NCBI GenBank assembly: GCA_018296165.2
Contig: JACKQL020000024.1
Coordinates: forward strand, 248,001-312,000
From: Termitomyces sp. T153
Lineage: Eukaryota > Basidiomycota > Agaricomycetes > Agaricales > Lyophyllaceae
Direction of reading: 5' to 3'
Length of the DNA stretch: 64,000 nucleotides
In this document: one piece after another, positions 20,922 to 30,821 of the stretch
Layout of the letters: each line of letters opens with the position of its first letter
Position numbering within the stretch: the first letter of the stretch is position 1
Program-made: the position numbers and the translations under genes
The notes under the pieces: model-generated
Database searches by the model: none
Told to the model about the DNA's origin: nothing
Seen by the model: only the letters and a program-made list of their open reading frames with translations

Positions 20922-20968
20922 GGCGGTCGAGTGAAAACCAACAGTGCCTCGGTAATTCCCGACATCTC
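20922..20968. promoter_or_regulatory. 47-bp divergent promoter of the DUF2433 gene and MED13
   Basis: 47 bases separate the ATG at 20921 (minus) from the most likely MED13 start at 20969 (plus). No TATA box is present. An in-frame upstream start for MED13 would overlap the other gene. Confidence 0.4.
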
Positions 20969-23900
20969 ATGCTCCTCCACCAGGCCGACTCTCTCCTCGC
21001 CGCCCAGCTCAGCGTCCCCGCCCCCTTTGCCGTCGTCTACGCTCGCTTTGTCCCCCGTCCTCACTCTGTTCCCCACCAGGCCATCGACCGTGCTCGCAGG
21101 CAGCTCCTTGCTCACACCACCCTCCTCGGTGCCTTCCTCACCAGCGTCCACATCGGTCACAATTCTTTCATATATGTCTTTGCAGTCACTGACATCGACG
21201 CCACGCGCGATGCCACCCAACGGCTTGCCCAGCTCCAGCTAGACGGCCTCGCAGGTATGTATTCTGCACGACATCACGTCTAACCCTAACCCCACTCTAC
21301 AGCCGATGAGCCATCCTACTTTACTTTTGACGATCTATATCCTTGCTCTCCTGCTTGCTCTCTGCTATCCAAGCCTTGTCCATCATGTACAAATACCACA
21401 CGAGGCACTCTCCTGCCGCGCAAGCCTCTCCGTGAAACTTACAGCCATTTCCTTGAGGCTATCCGCATACGCTTGATCGATGATATCGCACAAGCTGCGT
21501 CCCACTCACGGCCTTTGCGGCCAGTCACACGTCTAAAGGGTGGTTTCCTACTCGGCATGCCGTCTCCCAATAATGAATGGTGTTCAAGTTGGAAATATCG
21601 TGTTCAATCAAGGTATTTCCGATTCTCATTTTCCTTCTGGCTGTCACCTGACGCTGCCAATAGACCACTGCTATTTTGCCAGTTGCAGGTCCACTTATGC
21701 CAATCCAGGTTGATTATACATCCTCTCCTTCACATCACAACTTTTCTTCCGTTGTTGTACTCTCTTCCTGTTCCTCCTGGAACACCAATTACACTACTGC
21801 CTCACGGCACACCTGCATTCTTCTTGACACACTACAATGGACCGACCTCTGCACTCACCAAACAATTTCAAGAGTCGCTACAGGGCCTAGGTGTAGGAAG
21901 CTGGTCATCCACCTCCAAGCCCTCCTACATTATAGCATGGATAAACGTCGAAAACAAGCAGGGCGAGGACAAGGGCATCGTCCTCATATATCCCACAGCC
22001 CTCTGCTTATCATTTACTCCTTCTTCCATACCCCGGCGTCCCCCACTGGAATACATACCCTCCCTTCCTACCGCGCTCCAGCCCTCGCCCCAGATGTCCG
22101 CTCAGCCTCCTCCGAGCTCAATACCCTCTTCCACACCCCACACCCCACACACCCCTCCCCTCACCGCGTATTCGCAGCCCAAACCAGTCCTCCCAAGTTC
22201 CCCCAGCTCCGACTCTGTCCGCGCCTTTCGTGCGCTCGCCCTCTCAAAATCCAAAGACATCCACCAGGTCGCGGCAGAGGTTGCCGGGTATGTCGATGCC
22301 GTTGCACGAGACCGCGAAAAGGAACGCGAGCGACTCAAACGCGAACGAGAAAACAACAACAACAGCGTGTCAACCTCTCCGAAATTCACGCGTCTCGCAA
22401 CCGCCTCTGCGCCAACGACCCAGTCATCACCAATTTCATCCTCCGCTCCTCTTCTGACAACACCACTTTCCCTCATGTCACAACAACCTGTTGCGGGTAC
22501 AAGTCATCCTCCACCGCCAAACTTTTATCCATCTCCACCACAAGCCGACGCGACTCCGCACACCGGCCCAACTTCTCCCCCAGTCTTTCTCTCAGCCCCG
22601 TCGTCCACCCTCGAGCCAGTTCCAATATCTTCAGAACCTCCACCTGCACCCGTTGTCCCTCCACCTCTGCAGTCAACCTTTGATCCATTCGGCTCAACCG
22701 ATGTTTCTTGGACAACACAACCACAATCCTACCTCAGCATGAACATGAACATGGACATGGATATGGATATGGACTTTGAGATGAGCATGGGGATGGACAT
22801 GAACATGTCCCCCTTTGACGTCAATGCCTCCAGTGACGCCACCTTCGGCGGGCCGAGTCGCACTGGCGACACTGGCAGTGGCGGCGGGCTCGACTTCGAC
22901 GACACTGCATTCACAGACGATGATTTCAGCTTCTTCGATCGGCCTTCTGCACCTGCCGCTCCCGTTCCTCTTTCCCGAACCATGCCCAACGCTACAACCA
23001 CAGCGATCCCCACCCCCGCTGCTGTCCAAACACCCCTGAGCTTCGGTGCTTCCTCCCCTCTTTTCACAACTGACATACCTTCCACAACTCCGCACAACGC
23101 CTCTGCGCCCCCTTGGGTATCCACCTTCGGCGCAGCGCACACCGCCTCACCTGCTGTTCCAGATCTCCTCCCCCCCTCTCCAGGACCAACTCCGTCGAGT
23201 CATTCGGCCCCTGCCACACCCACTGCAACTGTCCACCTCGAACCTTTTATTCGCTCCAATTCAACCTTCGACCCTATCCCCTTCGCAGACTACCACCGGG
23301 TCCTCGATGGTAAATATGCAGTCGGAAAATTCTCCCTGCCCAGCCCACCCCAATATCCCGACGATCGCAACGACACAGCAAGTCCAGGTAGAGTCGGATG
23401 GCGTAAGGACTACATGGCAGCAACCGATCCCCGAATCGGCGTCGTGCGTAAACTCATCGGTGTAAAACGCAAACTAGCATTCGAACATGGTGGGAAGGTC
23501 TCCAAAAGTCCTATCTCAACCTCTTCCCCCTCCTGGGTGGACGACTGGTCGTCTTCAGCCTCTACTAGCACTCCAAGCCCCGACGCCGAAATCGACTCCG
23601 ACTCCATCTCTTCTGTGTCCTCCCGCTCCCCAAGTCCGAGCCCAAGCCCACCTCACTCTCGTCCAACAACCCCGCCACCAGCCTATCTCCCTCTAGGACC
23701 CACTCTCCTCTCAACTCACTTCACCCACTCTACACTCCTCCCTCTCAGCACGCCCCTTCGCCGCCCCTCCTCTCCTCTTCCCCTTCCCCCTCCCCATCCC
23801 CACATACATCCTGCCGCATCGGCTTTGACGCCTGTCTCGCCCGCGGCGACACTCGGTCAATCCAAGTCCCTTGAAGCGGCCGCGGGAATGGTAGCGACGG

Positions 23901-25948
23901 AGGTCGTAGAGAATCCCCCTTGGGCCGAAGCGTGGCGCGCTAGCACACTCGTCGCTGCTCGTGCGCAGGGGGAGGTGTGGCTTGCCGATGTACGTGCTAT
24001 TTCACAACTTCTTGGGAGTGTTCCGGGTTTGGAGGGGTCTATGACTTTGGGATCACTTCTTTGTGACGTGGGCTCGAAGCGGAGTGAGAAGGAGAAAGAG
24101 AGGGAGCAGAAGGCTGAAGAGGGGAAGGGCAAGCTAAAGATGCTTGAAGCACCGATGATAACGATTGGGAAGGGGGATGCAGTTATACAGATTCTGCCTA
24201 CTGCTTTGAGGTTTTGGCAGAAGCTTGGGTTGGGACCAAAGGGAGGAGCAAAGAATGGGACTGTATATATGCTGTTTGAAGATGATGGGGAGCAGAGGAT
24301 GCAGCAGGTTGAGGCATGGTTAGAGAGTGTTGCTACCAATTATGAGGTAGGTTCAATCATTTTTCGTTCTCAGTATTTATTCAATAGTCTTAGGCACGGC
24401 ATTTTGGCACTCTAATACCTGGCGAAAACTCTGCCTGTATGAGAGATGGGGTGTTACCCTTACGGTTTGATTCTTCGTTTCGCAAAACGTTAGGTACGTA
24501 CAGTCGGATTGCAACATATCTACCCCTCTAACACTTCCTCGTCAGCTTCCCTCATCACAAGCCTCCCCGCATCTCAATTCACCATTCTCTTCATCGTCAT
24601 TCCCATGTCCATAATGACACTCGCATCCCCTACCCTCCGGCAGATCTTCTCTGCTGTCACGAAAACCTCTAAAACCTACTCTGAGGCCCAAATCCACTTC
24701 CAATTCGTCCCAGAACAACTCCTTCATGATACCTTCACCAACCCCGCCTTTGACTTCTCTACCTCCGATATATGTTGCTCAATCTACGATCGCATTCTCG
24801 TACCGGTTGACCGCCTGATGTCTCGATCCTTCGAGCACGGTGTGCGTGTACGGAAGTATTTTCAGCAGCCAGCATTAACGCTTGCACGGCCGATCTATAA
24901 CAAGGCGACTTTTGTGCGTGCGGCACATGCGTCCCTTGATGTCATGGACCGCGATACGTTCTTGCACGTTGGGTACCAGGTTAGTCAGTGTGGCAAATGG
25001 ATCCTGGCGGCGTGCGTGGATCAGCGTGGTGAGGCACATGATTTGGGTGTGTGGTTGATGCAAACGCCTGGTGAGAGTGATCCAGAGGATGATTTGAGTG
25101 AGATGTCTCTTGTTCAGAAGGTTTGGGAGTTTGCAATTCAGTTTGCAAAGAAGGCGAATGTAGAGTGGAGAATGGTGTTCTCGAAGCTAGGAGCGATCGG
25201 AGAGAATGAGCTTGATGGTATGTATTGACGTGTCCCTCATTGTCCTGTCGGGTTCATGACTCTTGTAGCCTGGACTAGCTGGATTGATAGTAACTCGCGA
25301 GGTCTACGTATATCAAGCTTCACTATACTCGCTGTTGAACCAGATACCCCTTGGACTTTTATTTCAACCCAACCACAGACTCCTGCCCCGACGTCGCCTC
25401 CGGCAAAGGCCCACAATCTTTCTCGGACCTTTTCGAGTGCCAAGGTACAGCCACAGAACATCTTCACTGACATTACATCAACCATCTTCGCAACAACTCC
25501 CTACAATCATCTTTCTCAATTTTACCCTCTCTCTTTTTCTGATCTTGGTATCTTCCTTTCCCATGTTCCCGAAGATGGTGGCCAGTCAGTCACCTCTGGG
25601 TTTGAGCAATCTCCTACTCTGTCTCTGCCCCACCTACTTCCCCTTCTACCTCGATCTTCTACGACACTAATCTGCATCCCCGCCACGCACTCTCCTACTT
25701 CAATTTCAATGTTGCACCTTCATTTACTCCATAGCATCCGCCAGCCTGGCTTCATATCCTCCGCACAAGACATCTCTTCTTTGCACACGGCAATCACACA
25801 CAATTTCCACGAGCTCGCCGTCCTCGCCTACACCCGCTGGCGTCTCAACGTCAACCCGATCCTGCCAATCCATCTTGCTGCTGTGGAGGCAATGCAAATA
25901 GCTCTCAGCCATGATCAGTATGGCGCAGACATCACCGATAGCGCTTGA
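20969..25948 (+). CDS. MED13: Mediator kinase-module subunit MED13 (1,576 aa)
   Basis: Six exons join in phase: 20969-21254, 21303-21612, 21664-24346, 24394-24493, 24546-25217 and 25269-25948. The N-terminal MED13 domain includes FLTSVHIGHNSFIYVFAVTD, YFTFDDLYPC and IIAWINVENKQGEDKGIVLI. A very long Pro/Ser/Thr-rich disordered middle with a Met-Asp repeat follows. The C-terminal MED13 domain is clear: FTILFIVIPMSIMTLASPTL, CSIYDRILVPVDRLMSRSFE, LHVGYQVSQCGKWILAACVD, QRGEAHDLGVWL and FAIQFAKKANVEWRMVFSKL. MED13 (Srb9/Ssn2) tethers the CDK8-cyclin C module to core Mediator and regulates transcription in the nucleus. The start is the first ATG compatible with the divergent neighbour; the true N-terminus could differ slightly. 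Confidence 0.93.
22738..22806 (+). repeat. Met-Asp/Asn coding repeat inside MED13
   Basis: A hexamer-like DNA repeat (ATGAACATGGACATGGATATGG variants, ATG at every second codon) encodes alternating Met with Asn or Asp (MNMNMDMDMDMDFEMSMGMD). It lies in the disordered linker. It is in frame and has 12 or more Met codons, so it could also act as a methionine-rich phase-separating segment. Confidence 0.9.
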
Positions 25949-26421
25949 CACCGGGTCTCTCAACTGAACTTGAATATTGAATACTTGAACATCTAATCCG
26001 CTTGCCGTCATTTTGGGCTCGCTCTCAATGTATATTGTTGTACAGGTATAATTCATCGTTGTGGCATCCCTGTTATCTTTCTGCTGTGCATGCCCTCACT
26101 TGGAACTTTACGTAGACTCTTGGTATTTATTGTATTCTTGTTCATATGAAGTGATTTCTATTAGAAGATATCAGGTCAGAAAGGACATAATCTCAATGAC
26201 ATGGTTCTATAACACTTCAATAGTACTATTGTGTAGTATATTTACAAATAGGCCTCACAAGTTGAAACAACTCAAATCAACAAAGATTGAGCAAGGGGGG
26301 AACAAAAATAAAGTCTATAATATATTAGAGTGAAATATAATCAAAATCATAGTAAAGACTTACATTTACTGACATTGACAATGACAGGGCTGTCAACACA
26401 TTGATTGAAAAAAGAAAGGAG
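25949..26421. other. Boundary between gene block and CG-poor repeat block
   Basis: The 3' flank of MED13, AT-rich. CG dinucleotides are common up to about 26,060 and become rare from there on. No gene is seen. Confidence 0.6.
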
Positions 26422-26750
26422 TTGACAAAATACAAAGACCAGACTGAACATAGTGAGGTTGAAGCATTGAGTTATACAAAGACCTGAGTGAATGTAGTGA
26501 GGTTGGGTCTGGATCTCAGCATTGAGTTGACAAAATACAAAGACCTAACTGAACATAGTGAGGGTTGAGTATGGATCCCAGCATTGAGTTGACAAAATAC
26601 CAAGACCTGACCAAACATAGTGAGGTTGAGTCTGGATCTAAGCATTGAGTTGCCAAAATACAAAGACCTGACCAAATGTAGTGAGGTTGGGTCTGGATCT
26701 CAGCATTGAGTTGACAGAATATAAAGACCTAACCAAACATAGTGAGGTTG
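26422..26750 (+). repeat. 61-bp minisatellite, about 5.5 copies
   Basis: Copies start at 26,422, 26,472, 26,527, 26,589, 26,650 and 26,711 with lengths 50, 55, 62, 61, 61 and a partial 40. Each has the form TTGACAAAATACAAAGACC, then ATAGTGAGGTTG, then GGATCT(C/A)AGCATTGAG. The first two copies carry short deletions. The open frame on the minus strand is a by-product of the repeat. Confidence 0.92.
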
Positions 26751-26917
26751 AATGAGGTCTGGGGTTCTGGGAATGGGCCATGACAGAAGGGAAGCAAATT
26801 TGCTAAAGACAGAGAGGATGAACAAAAGGGAGGGACAAAGATAGTTCACTAAGGCTGATAAGGACCTGGCAACAGCAAAGAGATGGGAAAAAGGGGTATA
26901 AGTGACATTGTTATAAG

Positions 26918-26920
<3 letters not shown>

Positions 26921-26950
<30 letters not shown>
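26921..26950 (+). repeat. (GAT)10 microsatellite
   Basis: Ten uninterrupted GAT units lie in a TE-derived, CG-poor context. Confidence 0.97.
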
Positions 26951-26951
<1 letters not shown>

Positions 26952-27780
26952 CATTTTATTTGTTTTGAGACCTATTTTTACATGGAGTAATCCTTGAACA
27001 TTGTGTCCTAGGTCCCACAGTATGTAATGGGGGGTGGTAATTATGGACACTCCAGCTAGTTCTCCGGCCCAATCCCTTTTCAGCTGATGCCAGTTATGCC
27101 TCATAGCCACTTTTACTACAATTTGACTTCATCGGAGTTCATACTACTTCCCACCCTAAGTCCCACACCATCTGCCATTAACGTGCCATCCCAATTTCTA
27201 AACCCAGCTATACTCTGCAGGGCTTACTGAGTGTGTGTTGGTTTGTCCCATGAAGAACTCTGCTTCCAGCTCTAAGCTTCCATTCCATCACACCATTAAG
27301 GGTGTCATGACACACCCTTCCCCATGCCCAGACAATACTTTTTGGAAGATATCCTGAGATTCAGAACCCGCAACAGAATGGCCAGTGGGCTGCCTAGTGA
27401 CAGACATGCCACACCAATTGGCTAGGCACCTGATCAAACTGGCAACTGCAGTAATTACCTCACCAAACCATCCAATGGACCACACAGTAACTTCGGCAGC
27501 CTGATCGAACTATTGACTCCTATCCTCTTGCTTACCCATACCTCAACCCACTTGGTCAGCAAGAACCCTGAGACCCTCTCCCAAATCCATTGAACCAGGG
27601 AAACCATTTGTTTTTGTCATCTGGTCACAAGCGTGGTGGTCACCATGCCTCATTGTATCACATGCTGAGTGGTTGTTCTGGGGCAGCCTGACCAACAAAG
27701 CCTTCCTAATCATCACATGCAGGTGGTGGCTTTCCAGCGGCGTTGAAGAACCCATGTGGTGTCTAAGGTGTTTTCCACAC
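26951..27780. other. Unrecognised CG-poor sequence, possibly SINE body
   Basis: No coding potential. The part next to 27,781 would be the body of a minus-strand SINE whose tRNA-like head is at 27,781-27,876. Its 3' end could not be fixed; no A-rich tail is obvious, although 26,951-27,000 is AT-rich. Confidence 0.35.
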
Positions 27781-27876
27781 AGGCACACTCAGCCAGAGTT
27801 GAAACCCCGACCTTGCACTTGCAGATCATGTGACCCACTTTGGGATGCGATGGTGCCAGCTGAGCCACTGTGCCCC
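27781..27876 (-). repeat. tRNA-like head of a SINE
   Basis: On the minus strand the 96 bases open with GGGGCACAG. An A box, TGGCTCAGCTGG (27,867-27,856), fits TRGCNNAGYNGG exactly. A B box-like GGGGTTTCAACTC lies at 27,808-27,796, and the stretch closes with TGTGCCT. The two ends pair as an acceptor stem (GGCACA with TGTGCC), and the T-arm can pair with G-T wobbles. The anticodon region is too long and irregular for a working tRNA, so a tRNA-derived SINE or tRNA pseudogene is the better reading. Confidence 0.6.
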
Positions 27877-27886
27877 TAGCTGGAGG

Positions 27887-28160
27887 ATGAACACAAACTA
27901 GTTGCTAGCCACAGTTGCTAGCATTGCTGACACAAAGACACTATAGAGCACCCATACTTGGTACCCATGCTAAATTGAATATGAGGTCACTGGGGGCTTG
28001 TCACTAAGCCATTCATTATAACAAGAGTAGGCAGAAAAGAAGTCTTAAGCTGGTAAGCTGAGAACTACTGAGGGTGAATGATACTCTTTTTTGTTCTGTT
28101 GTGTTTATGTACAGACAGTATTTATACTGTTTGTAGATATAATACAGTCACTGCCAGCAA
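27887..28160 (-). repeat. Fragment of an LTR related to the 44.4-55.3 kb element
   Basis: On the minus strand the segment carries CTAGCAACTGTGGCTAGCAA, AGCTTACCAGCTTAAGA and the promoter-like TATAAATACTGTCTGTACAT. The same blocks occur in the 3' LTR at about 54,690-54,960 (TATAAATACTGCCTGTACAT). It is an old, opposite-strand remnant with substitutions. Confidence 0.6.
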
Positions 28161-28590
28161 TGGCATCTGCCAAAGTGTCCATGATACATACTGGATGTCA
28201 GTATGGTAACCAAGTATTTATATGTGATGTCAACAAGATGCATAATAAATGTCAGGAACAAAAAAAGAGCATACCTAATGTCAATATCTGAAGAGTAGAT
28301 GCTGTTCAAGTATGTTTGTAAGCAAGACAAGAGAAATGATAAGTAAGGAGTCATATAGCCTTTAATATATCTATTTTCGAGAAGTATTGTTCAAGACACA
28401 AGAAATGATAAGGGGTCACATGACCTTTAATATATCCATTTTCAAGAAGTATTGTTGTTGCTAAGTAATGTTGCTAGTGATCATTGCTAAGAAAAGGTCT
28501 CAACCTTATTGTTCTAGATCCAAAGGCTAGATTCTACATGATGAGGCTTGTGATACAGAAGTCTTGTGGTTGCTAGGATTTTATGCAATG
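28161..28590. other. Unassigned CG-poor sequence
   Basis: No gene is seen. Two similar blocks about 80 bases apart (AATGATAAG..AGTCA(T/C)ATAGCCTTTAATATAT near 28,335 and 28,395) suggest a local duplication. Confidence 0.4.
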
Positions 28591-30097
28591 GCTACATTGT
28601 TCCAGACCTTGGGGCTAGATCCCACATGATAAAGTTGCATGACTTGTACATACTCATGCTGTGTCCACATCAGGTGCTGCTCAGATAAGATAGTCCAAGA
28701 TGTCAGTAATGGTGCCCAGCAACAATTGTGTCTTATCACCCAATTCTGTTAATCTTGGTCTCATCTGTCCACAACACTCTTTTCCAGTCCTCCACAGTCC
28801 AGTTCTAATGCTCTTGATTCAAGTCATAGTTGCCAATGTCTAGCTTTGAGCATAGGAACTTTCTTCTTTGTAGTAGACCAATACCCCTTCTCTTTCAGCA
28901 CATTCTGAACAGTCTGAGGAGAGACAGGGTTGGAAATGATGTTGTTGGTAAAATTGGTGGCCTGAACAGCTGTATCAAGTCTCCCAGTTGAGATTTGTCA
29001 AACAATGGCCTGTTTGTCACATAGAGTAAGCTTAGCTGGACAGCCTGCAGAATGGTTTTCCTTGTCCACCTCTAACTCTCTACTGATGTGAAATTGAACT
29101 ATTTGTGGTTGTTTGTCTCAGAGACTCAACCAAACAGTACCAAATCAACAAGTTTGAGGGCTCATAGTACATTCAAATTCACACAGCTTTTATAATTGAA
29201 TGTAATTTGATTGAGATTGATTTTAAGTATAAGTTTAAACCAAAGTTCAAATAAAACACAAGGTTCAAGTATCAAATAAAACCTTCATTGAAGCTTAATT
29301 CATGTTGTAGACCTTGGTAATCTGCTCCCTAGGGACTCTGAGTTGCACACCAGACATTGCTTACTGACTTCAAAATCCCCCCTCCTCTTTATACTGCCCT
29401 CATGTGCATGGACCATGGTGCCCCGTGTATGTCTCTGTCATCATTCCAGCTGTTCAATGCCCAATGCCAATGATTTTTGAGGTTCCATGTGCTTGGCACT
29501 GATGCAGCCCCCATTCCATCACTTGTTCTTCATTCTTTATTCTTCCCTTTTTCTTCACTAACCTTCTTCTCTCCTGTAGTCCCCATTGACAGTTGTTTAC
29601 ATGCTAGTTTGAGGGAGGTAGGGTAGTTTGTTGAGCAGGAAGGGTGGGGCAACCAGCTTGGCATTGGTTAAGCAGTAACTGGCCTGAGCTAGCATTGCCA
29701 CTCATCAAGCAAACATCGGCTGTCAGTGTCAATCAATTTCAATCATTGACATGTCAAGGCCTCATTGATTTCTTCTTTGCTTGTGCTGCTGGCATCTGTG
29801 CATTGGGTTTTTCATTGATATTTGAACTATGGTAAGTACTTCCTTTTTGGCCTACAGTTTTTGGCTTGATTATACTTACAGTTTTCAGCATAATTGGGTA
29901 TGTATTTAAGGTAAATACTTTTTCTTCATATTTTTGGTCTTTTCTTTCTTGTAAAAGGTAAGTGCCATCATAATACTACCAATCCTCTCAATAGTAGACT
30001 TCCCTAGACCAGTTTTGGCCCCAATCTGACATAGAGAATACTCTTGAACAAGGAGAGAAGCAACAGTAGAGCATTGTGCAGGAGAAGTAGCTTTCAT
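28590..30097 (-). pseudogene. Broken Tc1/mariner-type transposase, interrupted
   Basis: The N-terminal helix-turn-helix lies at 30,097-29,970 on the minus strand (STVASLLVQEYSLCQIGAKT, then GLGKSTIERIG). The next family block starts only at about 29,100 (VDKENHSAGCPAKLTLCDKQ). It continues with LDTAVQATNFTNNII, VSPQTVQNVLKEKGYWSTTK and, in another frame, NWTVEDWKRVLWTDETKINR with IGSDG near 28,740-28,800; the D of TDE is the first catalytic residue. Several stops and at least one frameshift are present. The order and spacing match fungal Tc1/mariner (IS630-like) transposases. About 0.85 kb of other sequence (29,110-29,960) sits between HTH and the rest, so another insertion hit this copy. Confidence 0.75.
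29110..29960. mobile_element. Insertion of about 0.85 kb inside the Tc1/mariner copy
   Basis: This stretch separates two adjacent blocks of the transposase and has no similarity to it that I can see. It is AT-rich and lacks a frame of interest. Termini could not be fixed, so the element class is unknown; a spliced-in spacer or a rearrangement is also possible. Confidence 0.4.
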
Positions 30098-30821
30098 GAT
30101 GGTGGTTGAAGGTCAAGATGTGGTTCAACCAACTTGAACCACTCTCAAATATAACCAAACATGGTCACATGACTCTGTTGATATTCCCACACATGCAACT
30201 TACTCTTTATTTCTGACTAAAATAGGGATAGACTTGCAAAGTTGAAGATGCTCAAAGAATTGTTCCAATGAGTGAATATTTTAAAATGGCCATTACTTCA
30301 TCTCACTATGGACCAGAATGTGGCATCAGAGATGGTAGTGCCCTTCTCTGTGATGTCCTGCCATTTTGTGCAGGGGTTGGCAATTTGTGTAAGGAGGTCA
30401 ACTCTATCAATAAATCTGGTGGATCAGAGAGTATTTTCTGCACCCTTTGCTATGAGTTCAGATATAGTAAGGGCAACCTCTGGAGTGGTGGGTTGGAGTC
30501 ATGCAGCTAGCAGAGGGGAATCCAAAGTATATTAGCAGAGTAGACAATGATATAATCAGTAACTAATCACCTAGTAGAGGGGAATTCAAAGAGAACAAGT
30601 CTAAAGATCCCCACTGCTTGGCATAGTGCATCAGCAGACAGTGGAGGCATGGGAACTACTGTACAGAAGGCTGGAGCTACTCCTAACCCTAGGACAATGA
30701 TTGCTGAGGTAATATGGAGAACTCCAGGGTTCTAGAATGAGCCCCAGAGATGTTGAACAAGCTGCAGAAGCACTGGAATAGGTTGTGGAGGTCAGAAATG
30801 GAAGTCCTCTGTCCCCTGACA
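30098..30821. other. Putative 3' LTR of the minus-strand Gypsy element
   Basis: The sequence next to the polypurine tract ends (plus strand) with CCCCTGACA at 30,821, the expected TGACA terminus. The other edge is uncertain. AGTAAGGGCAACCTC near 30,468 resembles TGTAAGGGCAACCTC near 35,907, which could mark the paired LTR edge. Confidence 0.35.

Noticed and set aside
22102..23142. Several minus-strand frames of 120-150 codons
   Set aside because: Shadows of the long disordered exon of MED13.
26472..26675. Repetitive 67-codon frame on the minus strand
   Set aside because: A by-product of the 61-bp minisatellite.
26422..26750. CRISPR-like array
   Set aside because: The units are contiguous tandem repeats without unique spacers, and the genome is eukaryotic.
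27781..27876. Functional tRNA gene
   Set aside because: The anticodon region is too long and irregular; better read as a SINE head or pseudogene.
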